The notes under the pieces were generated by a model. The model made no database searches, was not told the DNA's origin, and saw nothing but the letters and a program-made list of their open reading frames with translations. From positions 1 to 16,210 of the forward strand of contig MSXT01000042.1 of the NCBI GenBank assembly GCA_002083595.1: a stretch of 16,210 nt of DNA, read 5' to 3'. The position numbers and the translations under genes are program-made. This DNA is from Proteobacteria bacterium ST_bin16 (GTDB lineage: Bacteria; Pseudomonadota; Gammaproteobacteria; Burkholderiales; Nitrosomonadaceae). Below are positions 6,711-13,583 of the stretch, piece after piece (position 1 is the stretch's first letter; each line of letters begins with the position of its first letter).

Positions 6711-6739
6711 TTGACCCTTAACTGTGTTTGATCAATACT
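6711..6739 (+). promoter_or_regulatory. Sigma-70-type promoter for the PEP-CTERM gene
   Basis: TTGACC (6711-6716, five of six consensus bases) is followed after exactly 17 bp by AATACT (6734-6739, four of six). Transcription from it would leave an untranslated leader of about 70 nt before the ATG at 6818. Confidence 0.5.
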
Positions 6740-6817
6740 GCGCGTACGTTGGCCAACGCAGCAGGTGTGAAATCTTTTCTCGCCTATTCATAATCAAATA
6801 AGAAATTAGGGTCATTT

Positions 6818-7609
6818 ATGAAAGAGACATTCGTTAAAAGTACATTGAAATATGCATTGTTATTGGCGGGTTTGACATCATTGCCTGCCATGGCACATAT
6901 CGGCTATGGTGGCCGCGATTTTGGTTCGTTCACGGGCACTTCGGCAGCATCTTCAACCATTACGAACCAGGCTGTTACAGGCTTGCACGGCTGGATTGAC
7001 GGAACGGATGCGGATTGGGGTGATTCTCATCGGCTAAGAGCATACCGTTTCCACTTGGATAACGATGCCGATGTCAAAATTGCATTCCAGGATCAAGCCT
7101 TTGTTACTTCGGCTGGTGCCTCGGTTGCGGCCGGTATTCTGCCAGGATTTTCTGTCTATCGCGGACTTGCGCATACTGCACCATTCGCGGCGGATCACGA
7201 TTTTGCAACAGGCTCGGTCGCTATCCGTGATGCCGTGGGCGGTGTTGGTTTGACAGAAGGTTCGTTCAGAGCATTGACCGACTGGAGCATTACCAACGAC
7301 AACAATGATCCGGCTAGCGCTTTTACTTATGTCGGTCATGCGTATGACGGTAGTGTCGACTATGGCACCGGTGTCATCGCTGGTGGTGATGGTTTGGCGG
7401 ATCACTTCGTATCAGGAGTCTTCCATTTGACAGCGGGTGACTATTCCATTTTTGTTGGCGGTACGGATTATTTTAGTTCAGCTACCCCATTTCCTTCATT
7501 AGGTGTGACGGGTGTCGTGTCCGTGGTCCCGGAACCTGAAACCTATGCCATGTTGCTGGCAGGCCTTGGCTTGATCGGTTTCAGCGCAAGCCGCCGCCGT
7601 AAGCTCTAA
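6818..7609 (+). CDS. Exported PEP-CTERM sorted protein
   Basis: This 263-residue secreted protein has both hallmarks of exosortase (EpsH) substrates. The N-terminal signal peptide has a basic start, the hydrophobic stretch ALLLAGLTSLP and a likely cut after AMA (residue 26), leaving a mature end HIGYGG. The C-terminal sorting signal starts at residue 237 with VPEPETYAM, followed by a hydrophobic helix LLAGLGLIGF and the basic tail SRRRKL. The body is Gly/Asp/Ala-rich and probably beta-rich (for example DADWGDSHRLRAYRF), with a late HLTAGDYSIFVGG strand pair. I recognise no enzymatic motif. Such proteins are sorted to the envelope or exopolysaccharide matrix in species with an exosortase, which is not encoded in this window. 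TTAGGG lies suitably before the ATG. The gene has its own promoter and a strong terminator, so it is likely monocistronic. Confidence 0.93.
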   Translation: MKETFVKSTLKYALLLAGLTSLPAMAHIGYGGRDFGSFTGTSAASSTITNQAVTGLHGWIDGTDADWGDSHRLRAYRFHLDNDADVKIAFQDQAFVTSAGASVAAGILPGFSVYRGLAHTAPFAADHDFATGSVAIRDAVGGVGLTEGSFRALTDWSITNDNNDPASAFTYVGHAYDGSVDYGTGVIAGGDGLADHFVSGVFHLTAGDYSIFVGGTDYFSSATPFPSLGVTGVVSVVPEPETYAMLLAGLGLIGFSASRRRKL

Positions 7610-7653
7610 TCACGCCGGTTTTATAGTCTGTAGCTACTGGCTATTAGTACCAT

Positions 7654-7711
7654 ACAGCCCTGTATCAGGCCAATCCTACCTCCTGGCCTGATACAGGGCT
7701 GTTGCGTTTTT
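7654..7711 (+). terminator. Strong intrinsic terminator after the PEP-CTERM gene
   Basis: A perfect 19-bp stem begins ACAGCCCTGTATCAGG (7654-7672) and pairs with 7684-7702 around an 11-nt loop. TGCG and then TTTTT (7707-7711) follow. It lies about 45 bp after the PEP-CTERM stop and about 30 bp before the amidohydrolase ATG, so that gene is probably expressed separately or only by read-through. Confidence 0.9.
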
Positions 7712-7740
7712 CGAATCAATTTCATCCATACTGGATTAAA

Positions 7741-9270
7741 ATGACAAATATAAATTTCAGTTTTAACAAAAAAATAACCATTGCGCTGATTCTTTGGCAC
7801 GGGATCAGTTTCAACGCATTCGGTCATGATGGAGAAGATCACGGCGGTTCGGTTACGTTAGCGCCCGGTCTGCCGGAATGCCAAATACTGGCAGCCGCCC
7901 GGTTGTTCGACGGCGTCAATTTTCCGCAAGACAATATGGCGGTGCTGATTGAAGGCGATAAGATCAAGCGCATTGGGGCTTTAACCGAATTGAGCGGGTC
8001 CTGTGCCAATCAGGTTAATTTAGGGGATGCGACTATTCTGCCGGGATTTATCGAATCGCACGCGCATATTACATTCCAGAGTGTTAATAAAAATGCCGTG
8101 CTGGAACACGGTGTGACGACCGTTCAAGATACCGGTGGTCCATTGCAGGCTAAGGAAGGCGGTGATGGGACGCTGCGGCTGTTAAGCACCGGTCCGATTA
8201 TTCAAGCGACCGGCGGCTATCCGCTGAATGTTTTCGGCGGCGGCGATGGCGGTTACGACAAAATCGGCATTCCAGTTGCATCCACAACCGAAGCCGATAA
8301 AGTGGTCGCCGATCTGATTGCCGGTGGGGCCACTGCAATTAAAATGGCATTGGAACCGGGAGGCGAAACCGGTGCGCCCTGGATGCAGCCGCACGATGGC
8401 CCGGTACCCGAGACGCCCTGGCCGATATTATCGCAAGACATCGCTAATGCCATTGTGGCCAAAGCGCATGCATTGGGTAAACGTGTTCTGGTGCATGCCG
8501 GTGAGAATACCGGTTTTGAGCGGGCGCTTAATGCAGGCGTCGATGAATTTGCGCATATTCCTTGTGGCGAAATCAGGGAAGATTTACTGCAACGCGCGGT
8601 GGATCAGGGGGTTACGTTCATCACCACCATTGATACGCTGGCAGCTTGTGTGAATACGGTCACCGGCAAGGGTATTCATTCCAATACCATGAGCCTGGCC
8701 AGTAAAGGCGCGAAATTTATCTATGGCTCGGAGATTGGCCATGACAATGTGCCTTGGGGGATTAACGGGGAAGAGCTGCATATGATCTTGCATTTAACCA
8801 GCGGAGAGTCGATCGATTTTACCGACGTGGTCAATGTCATTAAAGCGGCCACATCAAAAGCGGGTGAGCATTTAGGTCTGGCGCCATTAGGGACGCTGGT
8901 GGCGGGCGCCCCGGCCGATGTGATTGCGGTAAAAGGTAACCCATTCCAGAAGTTCAAACTGCTGGAATATCCACAATTGGTGATTTCCGGCGGACGCACG
9001 ATTGTGAATAAATTCATTAACCAATCATCCCCGGCAAGTATTGAATGTTTTCTGACTTGGGCGGAAGGGAAATACCCGGAATTATTATCGCCTGCTGGCC
9101 AGACAACGGTGGTTTCAAGTCTCTACAGTTATCGTTACTATCCTGCCACGCAAGTGTATGCAGGCATTTCTTCAGCAGATAATCATGTTTATTTCATGAA
9201 GCAATCGGACGGGCTATTGCGCAGCGAGGGACCGCTGGTGAATTGGCTGCCGGTATCTGGCTGTCAGTAG
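7741..9270 (+). CDS. Exported amidohydrolase (imidazolonepropionase-like) with extra C-terminal domain
   Basis: This is a 509-residue metal-dependent hydrolase of the amidohydrolase superfamily. A signal peptide (basic KK, then ITIALILW) probably ends after AFG at 28, leaving a His/Asp-rich mature end HDGEDHGG. The TIM-barrel enzyme follows to about residue 425. Metal-ligand candidates are His107 and His109 (SHAHI), Lys201 (AIKMAL), His252 (VHAGE) and His272 (FAHIPC). The usual last-strand Asp is Glu331 (GSEIGHD). The composite beta domain closes with ADVIAVKGNP (392-401). From about 435 an added domain of about 75 residues begins CFLTWAEGKYPELLSP. This module type (NWAE-YP, then RYYP, then a closing Cys) recurs at the ends of exported betaproteobacterial proteins and has no known function to me. 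Substrate unknown. ATG at 7741 is chosen because a TTG start at 7702 would lie inside the preceding terminator hairpin and push back the signal peptide. Confidence 0.88.
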   Translation: MTNINFSFNKKITIALILWHGISFNAFGHDGEDHGGSVTLAPGLPECQILAAARLFDGVNFPQDNMAVLIEGDKIKRIGALTELSGSCANQVNLGDATILPGFIESHAHITFQSVNKNAVLEHGVTTVQDTGGPLQAKEGGDGTLRLLSTGPIIQATGGYPLNVFGGGDGGYDKIGIPVASTTEADKVVADLIAGGATAIKMALEPGGETGAPWMQPHDGPVPETPWPILSQDIANAIVAKAHALGKRVLVHAGENTGFERALNAGVDEFAHIPCGEIREDLLQRAVDQGVTFITTIDTLAACVNTVTGKGIHSNTMSLASKGAKFIYGSEIGHDNVPWGINGEELHMILHLTSGESIDFTDVVNVIKAATSKAGEHLGLAPLGTLVAGAPADVIAVKGNPFQKFKLLEYPQLVISGGRTIVNKFINQSSPASIECFLTWAEGKYPELLSPAGQTTVVSSLYSYRYYPATQVYAGISSADNHVYFMKQSDGLLRSEGPLVNWLPVSGCQ

Positions 9271-9295
9271 ATTGTTTATTGATTAGACTCCCCAC

Positions 9296-9333
9296 AAACA
9301 ACAAAGGCAACCGATCGGTTGCCTTTGTTGTTT
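9296..9333. terminator. Bidirectional terminator, 38-bp perfect palindrome
   Basis: The 19-bp arms (starting AAACAACAAAGGCAACCGA) meet with no spacer. In RNA this gives a long stem with a GAUC tip. It lies between convergent genes, 25 bp after the amidohydrolase stop and 15 bp before the porin stop. The T/A-rich outer arms provide a U-rich 3' side on either strand (GTTGTTTT on plus, GTTGTTTG on minus). One hairpin can therefore end both transcripts. Confidence 0.88.
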
Positions 9334-9348
9334 TAACTTACTTGAAAC

Positions 9349-11055
9349 TTAGAAGCGGAAATTGTATTGAACGTAGAAAAGATCAGGAGAAGTTCCCGGT
9401 CTTTGTTTATCCAAGAATTCACCGCGCCACAATTTTGAGTAACCCAGTAACACGTCCTGGTGACGGTTCACATGGAGATTTAAGCGGAAATCAATTTCAT
9501 CGCCGATATGACTGCCGGATTGGCCGGTAATATCGCGCAATGTTGCCTGACCAGCCGCGTTGTATAAATAATCACGGTTATTCGCCAGGTAGAAGCGATG
9601 ATATTGCGTGATGAACGTTATCCAAGGCATTGGATGCATGGTGAATTGCGCATTGAAGTCATGGATGTTTTGACGGCCGACACGATCCAGAAAGCCCATG
9701 TAGTAGTGTCCAAATGGAAACAGTTGATTAAACGTATTGCTTCTGCCGTCCTTGGAATTGCCGTCGCCGGATGCAAAGTCATAGCGTATCCAGCCTTGCG
9801 GATTCATCGGCAGCGGTAAGCGGTAACCTACCCCGGTTGCCACAGCGAAAGCGGATACGTCCAGATTGGACCGTTGACCGAACTGATACATACCTTCCAA
9901 TTCATACAGCAGATTATCGAAGTTACCTGCCAAGCGGCCACCGAGCGTATGAGTATCTGCATTGCCTTGCAGAATATTTCCCGCTAGTAAATTAGCAGCG
10001 GAAACATTGCGATCATTGATTAAACTAAGGAAGTAAAGATCGATTAAGTGACCTGGTTTTGGTTTGTTGGTAGCCCACAAGCCAAAGAAGTTCTGCTGTG
10101 TATCCCAGTTATCGACGTTCCCTTTCTCAATGACCATCGGACGCATCCAGAATGCATCGACATCCCATTCCGCTGTACGCCAGAACGTTTTCACACCCTG
10201 GAATGTTCTACGTGTGTTGACCCAATCCAATGTGGAAATCAAGCGTTGCGAACCATACATCATCTCTTGCCGGCCCACACGGATATACGCTGGTCCATTA
10301 TTGATATTGGCCAGCTTGATATCGGTAAACATATTCAATATGTCAGCATGATTTCTATCTGTTGCAAGCGGTGGCAACTCGGAACCAAAAGCGCGAGCAT
10401 CGATCAATTCGGCAAATAACCGCACTTTGTCGCGGTACCATAAATCCGCATGAACCCTGGTGCGTATCAAGTGGAAGTCATTATTGGTGCCCGCTGCATT
10501 CAAACGGCTATCCGTTTCGTGAATATAGCGATACCAGAAGTTACCACCCAGTGACAATAACCAATCATCACCGAGATTCATTCTCTTAACCGGATCGAAT
10601 ATGTCTTTTTCGTGCCCCGGTGTGCCCAGATAGCGAAAGTCAATGTCGTACGATGGTGTGGTCAATAACGCAAACGGCGCATAAGGGGCGACGGGCGGTT
10701 TTTCACGCTTGTTACCGGTTACCAAATCCCACAGTGAGAAGTAGCCAGGAGCGGCAGGCGGTAACAGAAACAAGCCTGGACGTGACGGGGCAGAGACGGC
10801 CGGTACTTTGGCCATGTCAAATTTACCGTCAGCAGCTTTCGGTGCCTCGGCCGCTTTGGGCGCTTCAGCTGCTTTGGGTGCATCCGAAGCTTTAGGAGCA
10901 GATGCGGGCGGATTTGCATACACCGACAGCGGTACTCCCATACTCAGCATACATACACCAAGTTTAAGTAACCATCGCTGCATGCTTCCTGCCATAGCAA
11001 GTTTTCGCTTACGAGTGGCAAATGCAGAGAAAGTGAAGAATCCCGAGTTATTCAT
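9349..11055 (-). CDS. Alginate-export-family outer membrane porin
   Basis: This 568-residue protein is a beta-barrel of the alginate export (AlgE-like) family, expected to be an outer-membrane channel for anionic polysaccharide or small solutes. A hydrophobic export segment LLKLGVCMLSMGVPLSVYA (29-47) probably ends at ANP. A Pro/Ala/Lys-rich spacer with four six-residue repeats follows (53-76). The barrel then shows typical motifs: DDWLLSLGGNFWYRY, HLIRTRVHADLWY, AYIRVGRQEMMYGSQR, and a final YVQYNFRF with the terminal Phe needed for barrel assembly. A GGAG ribosome site seven bases before the ATG at 11055 supports this start. That gives an unusually long 28-residue region before the hydrophobic core, with a TRKRK cluster. 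Met21 or Met25 would give an ordinary signal peptide. The substrate cannot be told; no alginate synthesis genes are present here. Confidence 0.88.
   Translation of the reverse strand: MNNSGFFTFSAFATRKRKLAMAGSMQRWLLKLGVCMLSMGVPLSVYANPPASAPKASDAPKAAEAPKAAEAPKAADGKFDMAKVPAVSAPSRPGLFLLPPAAPGYFSLWDLVTGNKREKPPVAPYAPFALLTTPSYDIDFRYLGTPGHEKDIFDPVKRMNLGDDWLLSLGGNFWYRYIHETDSRLNAAGTNNDFHLIRTRVHADLWYRDKVRLFAELIDARAFGSELPPLATDRNHADILNMFTDIKLANINNGPAYIRVGRQEMMYGSQRLISTLDWVNTRRTFQGVKTFWRTAEWDVDAFWMRPMVIEKGNVDNWDTQQNFFGLWATNKPKPGHLIDLYFLSLINDRNVSAANLLAGNILQGNADTHTLGGRLAGNFDNLLYELEGMYQFGQRSNLDVSAFAVATGVGYRLPLPMNPQGWIRYDFASGDGNSKDGRSNTFNQLFPFGHYYMGFLDRVGRQNIHDFNAQFTMHPMPWITFITQYHRFYLANNRDYLYNAAGQATLRDITGQSGSHIGDEIDFRLNLHVNRHQDVLLGYSKLWRGEFLDKQRPGTSPDLFYVQYNFRF
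10828..10899 (-). repeat. Four 18-bp tandem repeats encoding APKA(A/S)(E/D)
   Basis: Residues 53-76 of the porin read APKASD, APKAAE, APKAAE, APKAAD, from 18-bp units that differ mostly at third positions. They form a flexible periplasmic spacer between the signal peptide and the barrel. The synonymous differences suggest the array is not newly expanded. Confidence 0.88.
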
Positions 11056-11062
11056 TAATAAG

Positions 11063-11066
11063 CTCC
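11063..11066 (-). promoter_or_regulatory. Ribosome-binding site supporting the long porin start
   Basis: GGAG on the minus strand (CTCC at 11063-11066) lies seven bases before the ATG at 11055. The alternative start at Met25 has AGGA only three or four bases away, which is too close. This favours the longer N-terminus. Confidence 0.6.
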
Positions 11067-11270
11067 GTTGTTAATAATCCGGGTTGGTAATCAAATGGAA
11101 TCATATGATTGGTATCAGAAAATTGTAAATATTATACCGCAGGCTACCGGTCTTTATGGCATGACCTCGCCAAGAGCGGCCAATTAGGGTGTCGTATTAT
11201 AAATAGCTGCAATGTATGGAGAAGTGGGGAAATAATACGTTAAAACAATGCTTTTCCCTTCTTGATAAAG

Positions 11271-11333
11271 TAACTGATAGATTTCAGTCAATTACGTGGT
11301 GAAATGATGGCCAAATAACTGATTGATTTTAGT
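11271..11333. repeat. Two 18-bp direct repeats 45 bp apart
   Basis: TAACTGATAGATTTCAGT (11271-11288) and TAACTGATTGATTTTAGT (11316-11333) match at 16 of 18 positions. The 45-bp start-to-start spacing is close to four helical turns, so both could be bound on about the same DNA face. They lie upstream of the putative porin promoters and may be regulator sites. Confidence 0.6.
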
Positions 11334-11425
11334 AGGATTGATCGAATATTGTTTTGTTGTAAATCAACAACATAGGGTGCTATATAACCCTGTTTTAGAC
11401 TGGGTTTCTAAAGCAATTCATCGCA

Positions 11426-12286
11426 CTATTGGCTGATTTTGACGGCGTATCCCGTGCGTTTAATTTGCTCACCGAATTGTGATAACCAAGCATCGTCAAT
11501 TTTGGAAAGACGAGATGCTTCCGGTTGTAGCGATGGGCGGGCGATACCGTACAATAAAACGCCTTGGACCGGAATTTTATCTTGGCTCAGTTGTTGCAGA
11601 AAACTTAAATAAGCGGCAGTTTCTTCATCCGAGGGCGGCATGTCATCCAGCTGAAAAACGCAAGTTTGTAACCAAGTCGGGCAGAGTAAAGCCGCTATCC
11701 GTAGATGTTCCTGGATTTTTCTCAGACTGATCGATGTGTTGTTGATGCGCTGTCTTTCCTTGCTTGAAGCGCGATCGAACTTGAACCAGATTTCTCCATT
11801 CAGCTCTCCCATGCGCTTCAAACCGGCTTGTACAGTTGGGCGGTGAATCAAGCTGCCATTGGTGATGAGCACGATTTTTAACGCTGCCGGTAATGCAAAA
11901 TCATTTTTGACGCGACCAATCAATTCGATCACCTGCTCGAATTCTTTCGCACTCGTCGGCTCACCGTTACCGGATAAAGCGATATCGTGAATTTTTCTGG
12001 CTTCAAGCGGTACATGCTGTTGCATGTAATCTCCCGCTGTCAGTTCGTGCAGAAACGATCGCAATTCGATCTCCAGCCGGTTCAGATCGATGCGCGGCGC
12101 GGATCCGCGTTTCAGATCGGGCACTTGGCAATAGACGCAGCGCCAGTTGCAGGCATTGTTCGGATTCAGATTAATGCCGATCGAGACACCACCGGCGCGG
12201 CGCGAAATCACCGGGTACACGTAGGTGAGTCCGGCGCTGTCGCGGCTGTGATCGGTCGTATTCAATAGTTTAGAGTTTGCTCGCAA
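11426..12286 (-). CDS. Radical SAM protein (TYW1/COG0731-like)
   Basis: This 286-residue radical SAM enzyme has the cluster motif CNWRCVYC, placing the 4Fe-4S ligands at Cys46, Cys50 and Cys53. A SAM-binding GNGEP motif (106-110) and the strand IVLITNGSL (138-146) follow. The lead-in SIGINLNPNNAC resembles COG0731 proteins related to wyosine synthase TYW1, not QueE, which is shorter and has a Cys-rich WCDT motif. The reaction is unknown to me. The start is TTG (CAA at 12284-12286), because no ATG or GTG gives a complete N-terminal strand and a stop lies just upstream in frame. GGAA sits eight bases before it. The gene is divergent from queD, with 42 bp between start codons, so the two probably share control DNA. 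Fold and cluster are certain; role is open. Confidence 0.88.
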   Translation of the reverse strand: MRANSKLLNTTDHSRDSAGLTYVYPVISRRAGGVSIGINLNPNNACNWRCVYCQVPDLKRGSAPRIDLNRLEIELRSFLHELTAGDYMQQHVPLEARKIHDIALSGNGEPTSAKEFEQVIELIGRVKNDFALPAALKIVLITNGSLIHRPTVQAGLKRMGELNGEIWFKFDRASSKERQRINNTSISLRKIQEHLRIAALLCPTWLQTCVFQLDDMPPSDEETAAYLSFLQQLSQDKIPVQGVLLYGIARPSLQPEASRLSKIDDAWLSQFGEQIKRTGYAVKISQ

Positions 12287-12305
12287 TGTTACAATTCCAT
12301 ATATT
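12277..12305 (+). promoter_or_regulatory. Likely promoter of the queD-led operon
   Basis: TTGCTC (12277-12282) and TATATT (12300-12305, five of six consensus bases) are separated by 17 bp. Transcription would begin about 12312, leaving a short leader of about 17 nt before the queD ATG. The -35 overlaps the first codons of the divergent radical SAM gene. Confidence 0.45.
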
Positions 12306-12328
12306 CATTTCGCTTCTCAATTGTACGT

Positions 12329-12778
12329 ATGTTCATTACTCGCAGGCTGGAATTTGACGCAGGTCACCGCATTTCAACGCATAACAGCCAATGCCGCCAT
12401 CTGCATGGCCACCGTTACTGTATCGAGATTACGTTATCCGGCAACATTATCGCTGACGAAGGTGTCGCGCAGCAAGGCATGGTGATGGATTACTCCGAAG
12501 TCAAACGTATTGCCAAATCAGTACTGGTCGATCAGTGGGATCACGCCTTCTTAGTGTATTCCGGTGATACGAAAGTTTTGCAATTTTTGCAATCGATCGA
12601 AGACCATAAAACCGTTGTGCTGGATGTGCAACCGACAGCGGAAAATCTGGCATTGCTTGCATTTGAAATTCTGGATGGCGCTTACCAGGACAGTTATGGC
12701 AATCATCTGCAACTCGAGCAGGTGCGTCTGTATGAAACACCGAACTGCTGGGCCGACGCGGTGCGTGGCCGGGTTTAA
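12329..12778 (+). CDS. queD: 6-carboxy-5,6,7,8-tetrahydropterin synthase QueD
   Basis: QueD converts 7,8-dihydroneopterin triphosphate to 6-carboxytetrahydropterin, the second step towards the 7-deazaguanine of queuosine tRNA modification. At 149 residues it has a complete PTPS/QueD site. Zinc ligands are His13 (FDAGHRI), His26 and His28 (HLHGH). The catalytic Cys22 starts the CxxxHGH signature. Asp71-His72 (WDHAFL) and Glu136 (ETPNCWA) bind substrate and assist catalysis, with PTAENLA at 102-108. No strong ribosome site precedes the ATG, which fits the very short predicted leader. queC and queE are not in the window. tatD follows after 22 bp. Confidence 0.95.
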   Translation: MFITRRLEFDAGHRISTHNSQCRHLHGHRYCIEITLSGNIIADEGVAQQGMVMDYSEVKRIAKSVLVDQWDHAFLVYSGDTKVLQFLQSIEDHKTVVLDVQPTAENLALLAFEILDGAYQDSYGNHLQLEQVRLYETPNCWADAVRGRV

Positions 12779-12800
12779 TTTTTAGAGACTAATTATTGTT

Positions 12801-13583
12801 ATGTTTATCGATTCACATTGTCATCTCGATTTTCCCGATCTGGCCAAAGATCTGGATCAATTATTACTGAACATGCAGGACAACCACGTTACGCACGCGC
12901 TCTGCGTCAGCGTCGATTTGCCGAACTTTCCACGGGTGCGCGCCTTGGCGGAAGCACACGAGAATCTATTCGCATCCGTCGGTGTTCATCCGGATTATGA
13001 AGATCAGATCGAGCCATCCGCCGAGCAAATTGCAGAATTGGCCAATCACCCCAAAGTCATCGCGATTGGGGAAACCGGTCTGGATTATTTCCGCCTGCAG
13101 GGCGATCTCGAATGGCAGCGAGAACGCTTCCGCCAGCACATTCGCGCGGCGCGCAAGGTAAATAAACCGTTGATCATTCACACCCGCTCCGCTGCCGAGG
13201 ATACGCTGCGGATCATGCAGGAAGAGGGCGCCGACCAGGTGGGTGGCGTGATGCACTGCTTTACCGAAAGTTGGGAAGTCGCACAGCAAGCGATTGCGCT
13301 GAATTTTTACATTTCATTTTCCGGCATCGTGACGTTCAAAAATGCCGTGGCATTAAAAGAAGTTGCCAAGAACATTCAATTGGATAGAATGCTGATTGAA
13401 ACCGACTCGCCTTATCTCGCGCCGGTGCCGTTTCGCGGTAAACAGAATCAACCTGCATTCGTGCGGCATGTGGCGGAAGAAATCGCGCGCTTGCGGAATG
13501 CGGATCTGGAAGATATTGCAACAGCGACCACGGATAATTTTTTTAACCTATTCAAACCACCTAGACATGGCATACCTGCTTAA
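12801..13583 (+). CDS. tatD: TatD-family metal-dependent DNase
   Basis: This 260-residue TatD/YcfH-family hydrolase is a TIM-barrel metal-dependent nuclease. Members cut DNA from 3' ends and some have been linked to DNA repair or D-amino-acyl-tRNA editing. Metal-binding residues are visible: His6 and His8 in DSHCHLDF, Glu91 in GETGLDYF, His127 in IIHTRS, His152 in GVMHCF and Asp202 in ETDSPYLAP. The closing PFRGKQNQP and FVRHVAEEIA segments are typical. It lies 22 bp after queD and overlaps the following ankyrin gene by 17 bp, which points to a shared transcript and possibly coupled translation. Several paralogues exist in most proteobacteria, so the exact yabD/ycfH/tatD name is uncertain. 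Confidence 0.93.
   Translation: MFIDSHCHLDFPDLAKDLDQLLLNMQDNHVTHALCVSVDLPNFPRVRALAEAHENLFASVGVHPDYEDQIEPSAEQIAELANHPKVIAIGETGLDYFRLQGDLEWQRERFRQHIRAARKVNKPLIIHTRSAAEDTLRIMQEEGADQVGGVMHCFTESWEVAQQAIALNFYISFSGIVTFKNAVALKEVAKNIQLDRMLIETDSPYLAPVPFRGKQNQPAFVRHVAEEIARLRNADLEDIATATTDNFFNLFKPPRHGIPA

Larger units (their letters stand above)
6398..6817. other. Long leader/intergenic stretch before the PEP-CTERM gene
   Basis: No gene is visible in these 420 bp. An AT-rich block (about 6553-6580), four GTAA repeats (6667-6692) and a sigma-70-like promoter (6711-6739) are present; the last two are listed separately. GTTGGCCAAC (about 6749-6758) is a 10-bp palindrome between the promoter and the start codon and could be an operator or an mRNA structure. 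I found no sigma-54 motif of the kind reported upstream of many PEP-CTERM genes. Confidence 0.55.
11056..11425. other. Intergenic stretch upstream of the porin gene
   Basis: These 370 bp separate the porin start from the end of the radical SAM gene, both minus-strand, and contain no gene. Two perfect TATAAT boxes occur on the minus strand (ATTATA on plus at 11131-11136 and 11196-11201), but neither has a good -35 at standard spacing. The nearer would give a leader of about 70 nt. A pair of similar 18-bp direct repeats (11271-11333) lies farther upstream. Weak hairpins near 11356-11372 (TTGTTG/CAACAA) and 11384-11412 (AACCC/GGGTT) could help end the radical SAM transcript. Confidence 0.55.

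Noticed and set aside
7702..7740. TTG start for the amidohydrolase
   Set aside because: It lies within the 3' arm of the terminator and would add 13 residues before the signal peptide.
10048..10895. Plus-strand frames opposite the porin gene
   Set aside because: They are antisense shadows of the long, well-supported porin frame and show no family features.
11426..12286. QueE identity for the radical SAM gene
   Set aside because: The cluster motif context (NNACNWRCVYCQ) and the 286-residue length do not match QueE, despite the queD neighbour.
13396..13566. Upstream extension of the ankyrin frame inside tatD
   Set aside because: The added segment is arginine-rich, out of frame with tatD, and would bury the signal peptide; the ATG at 13567 is far better.
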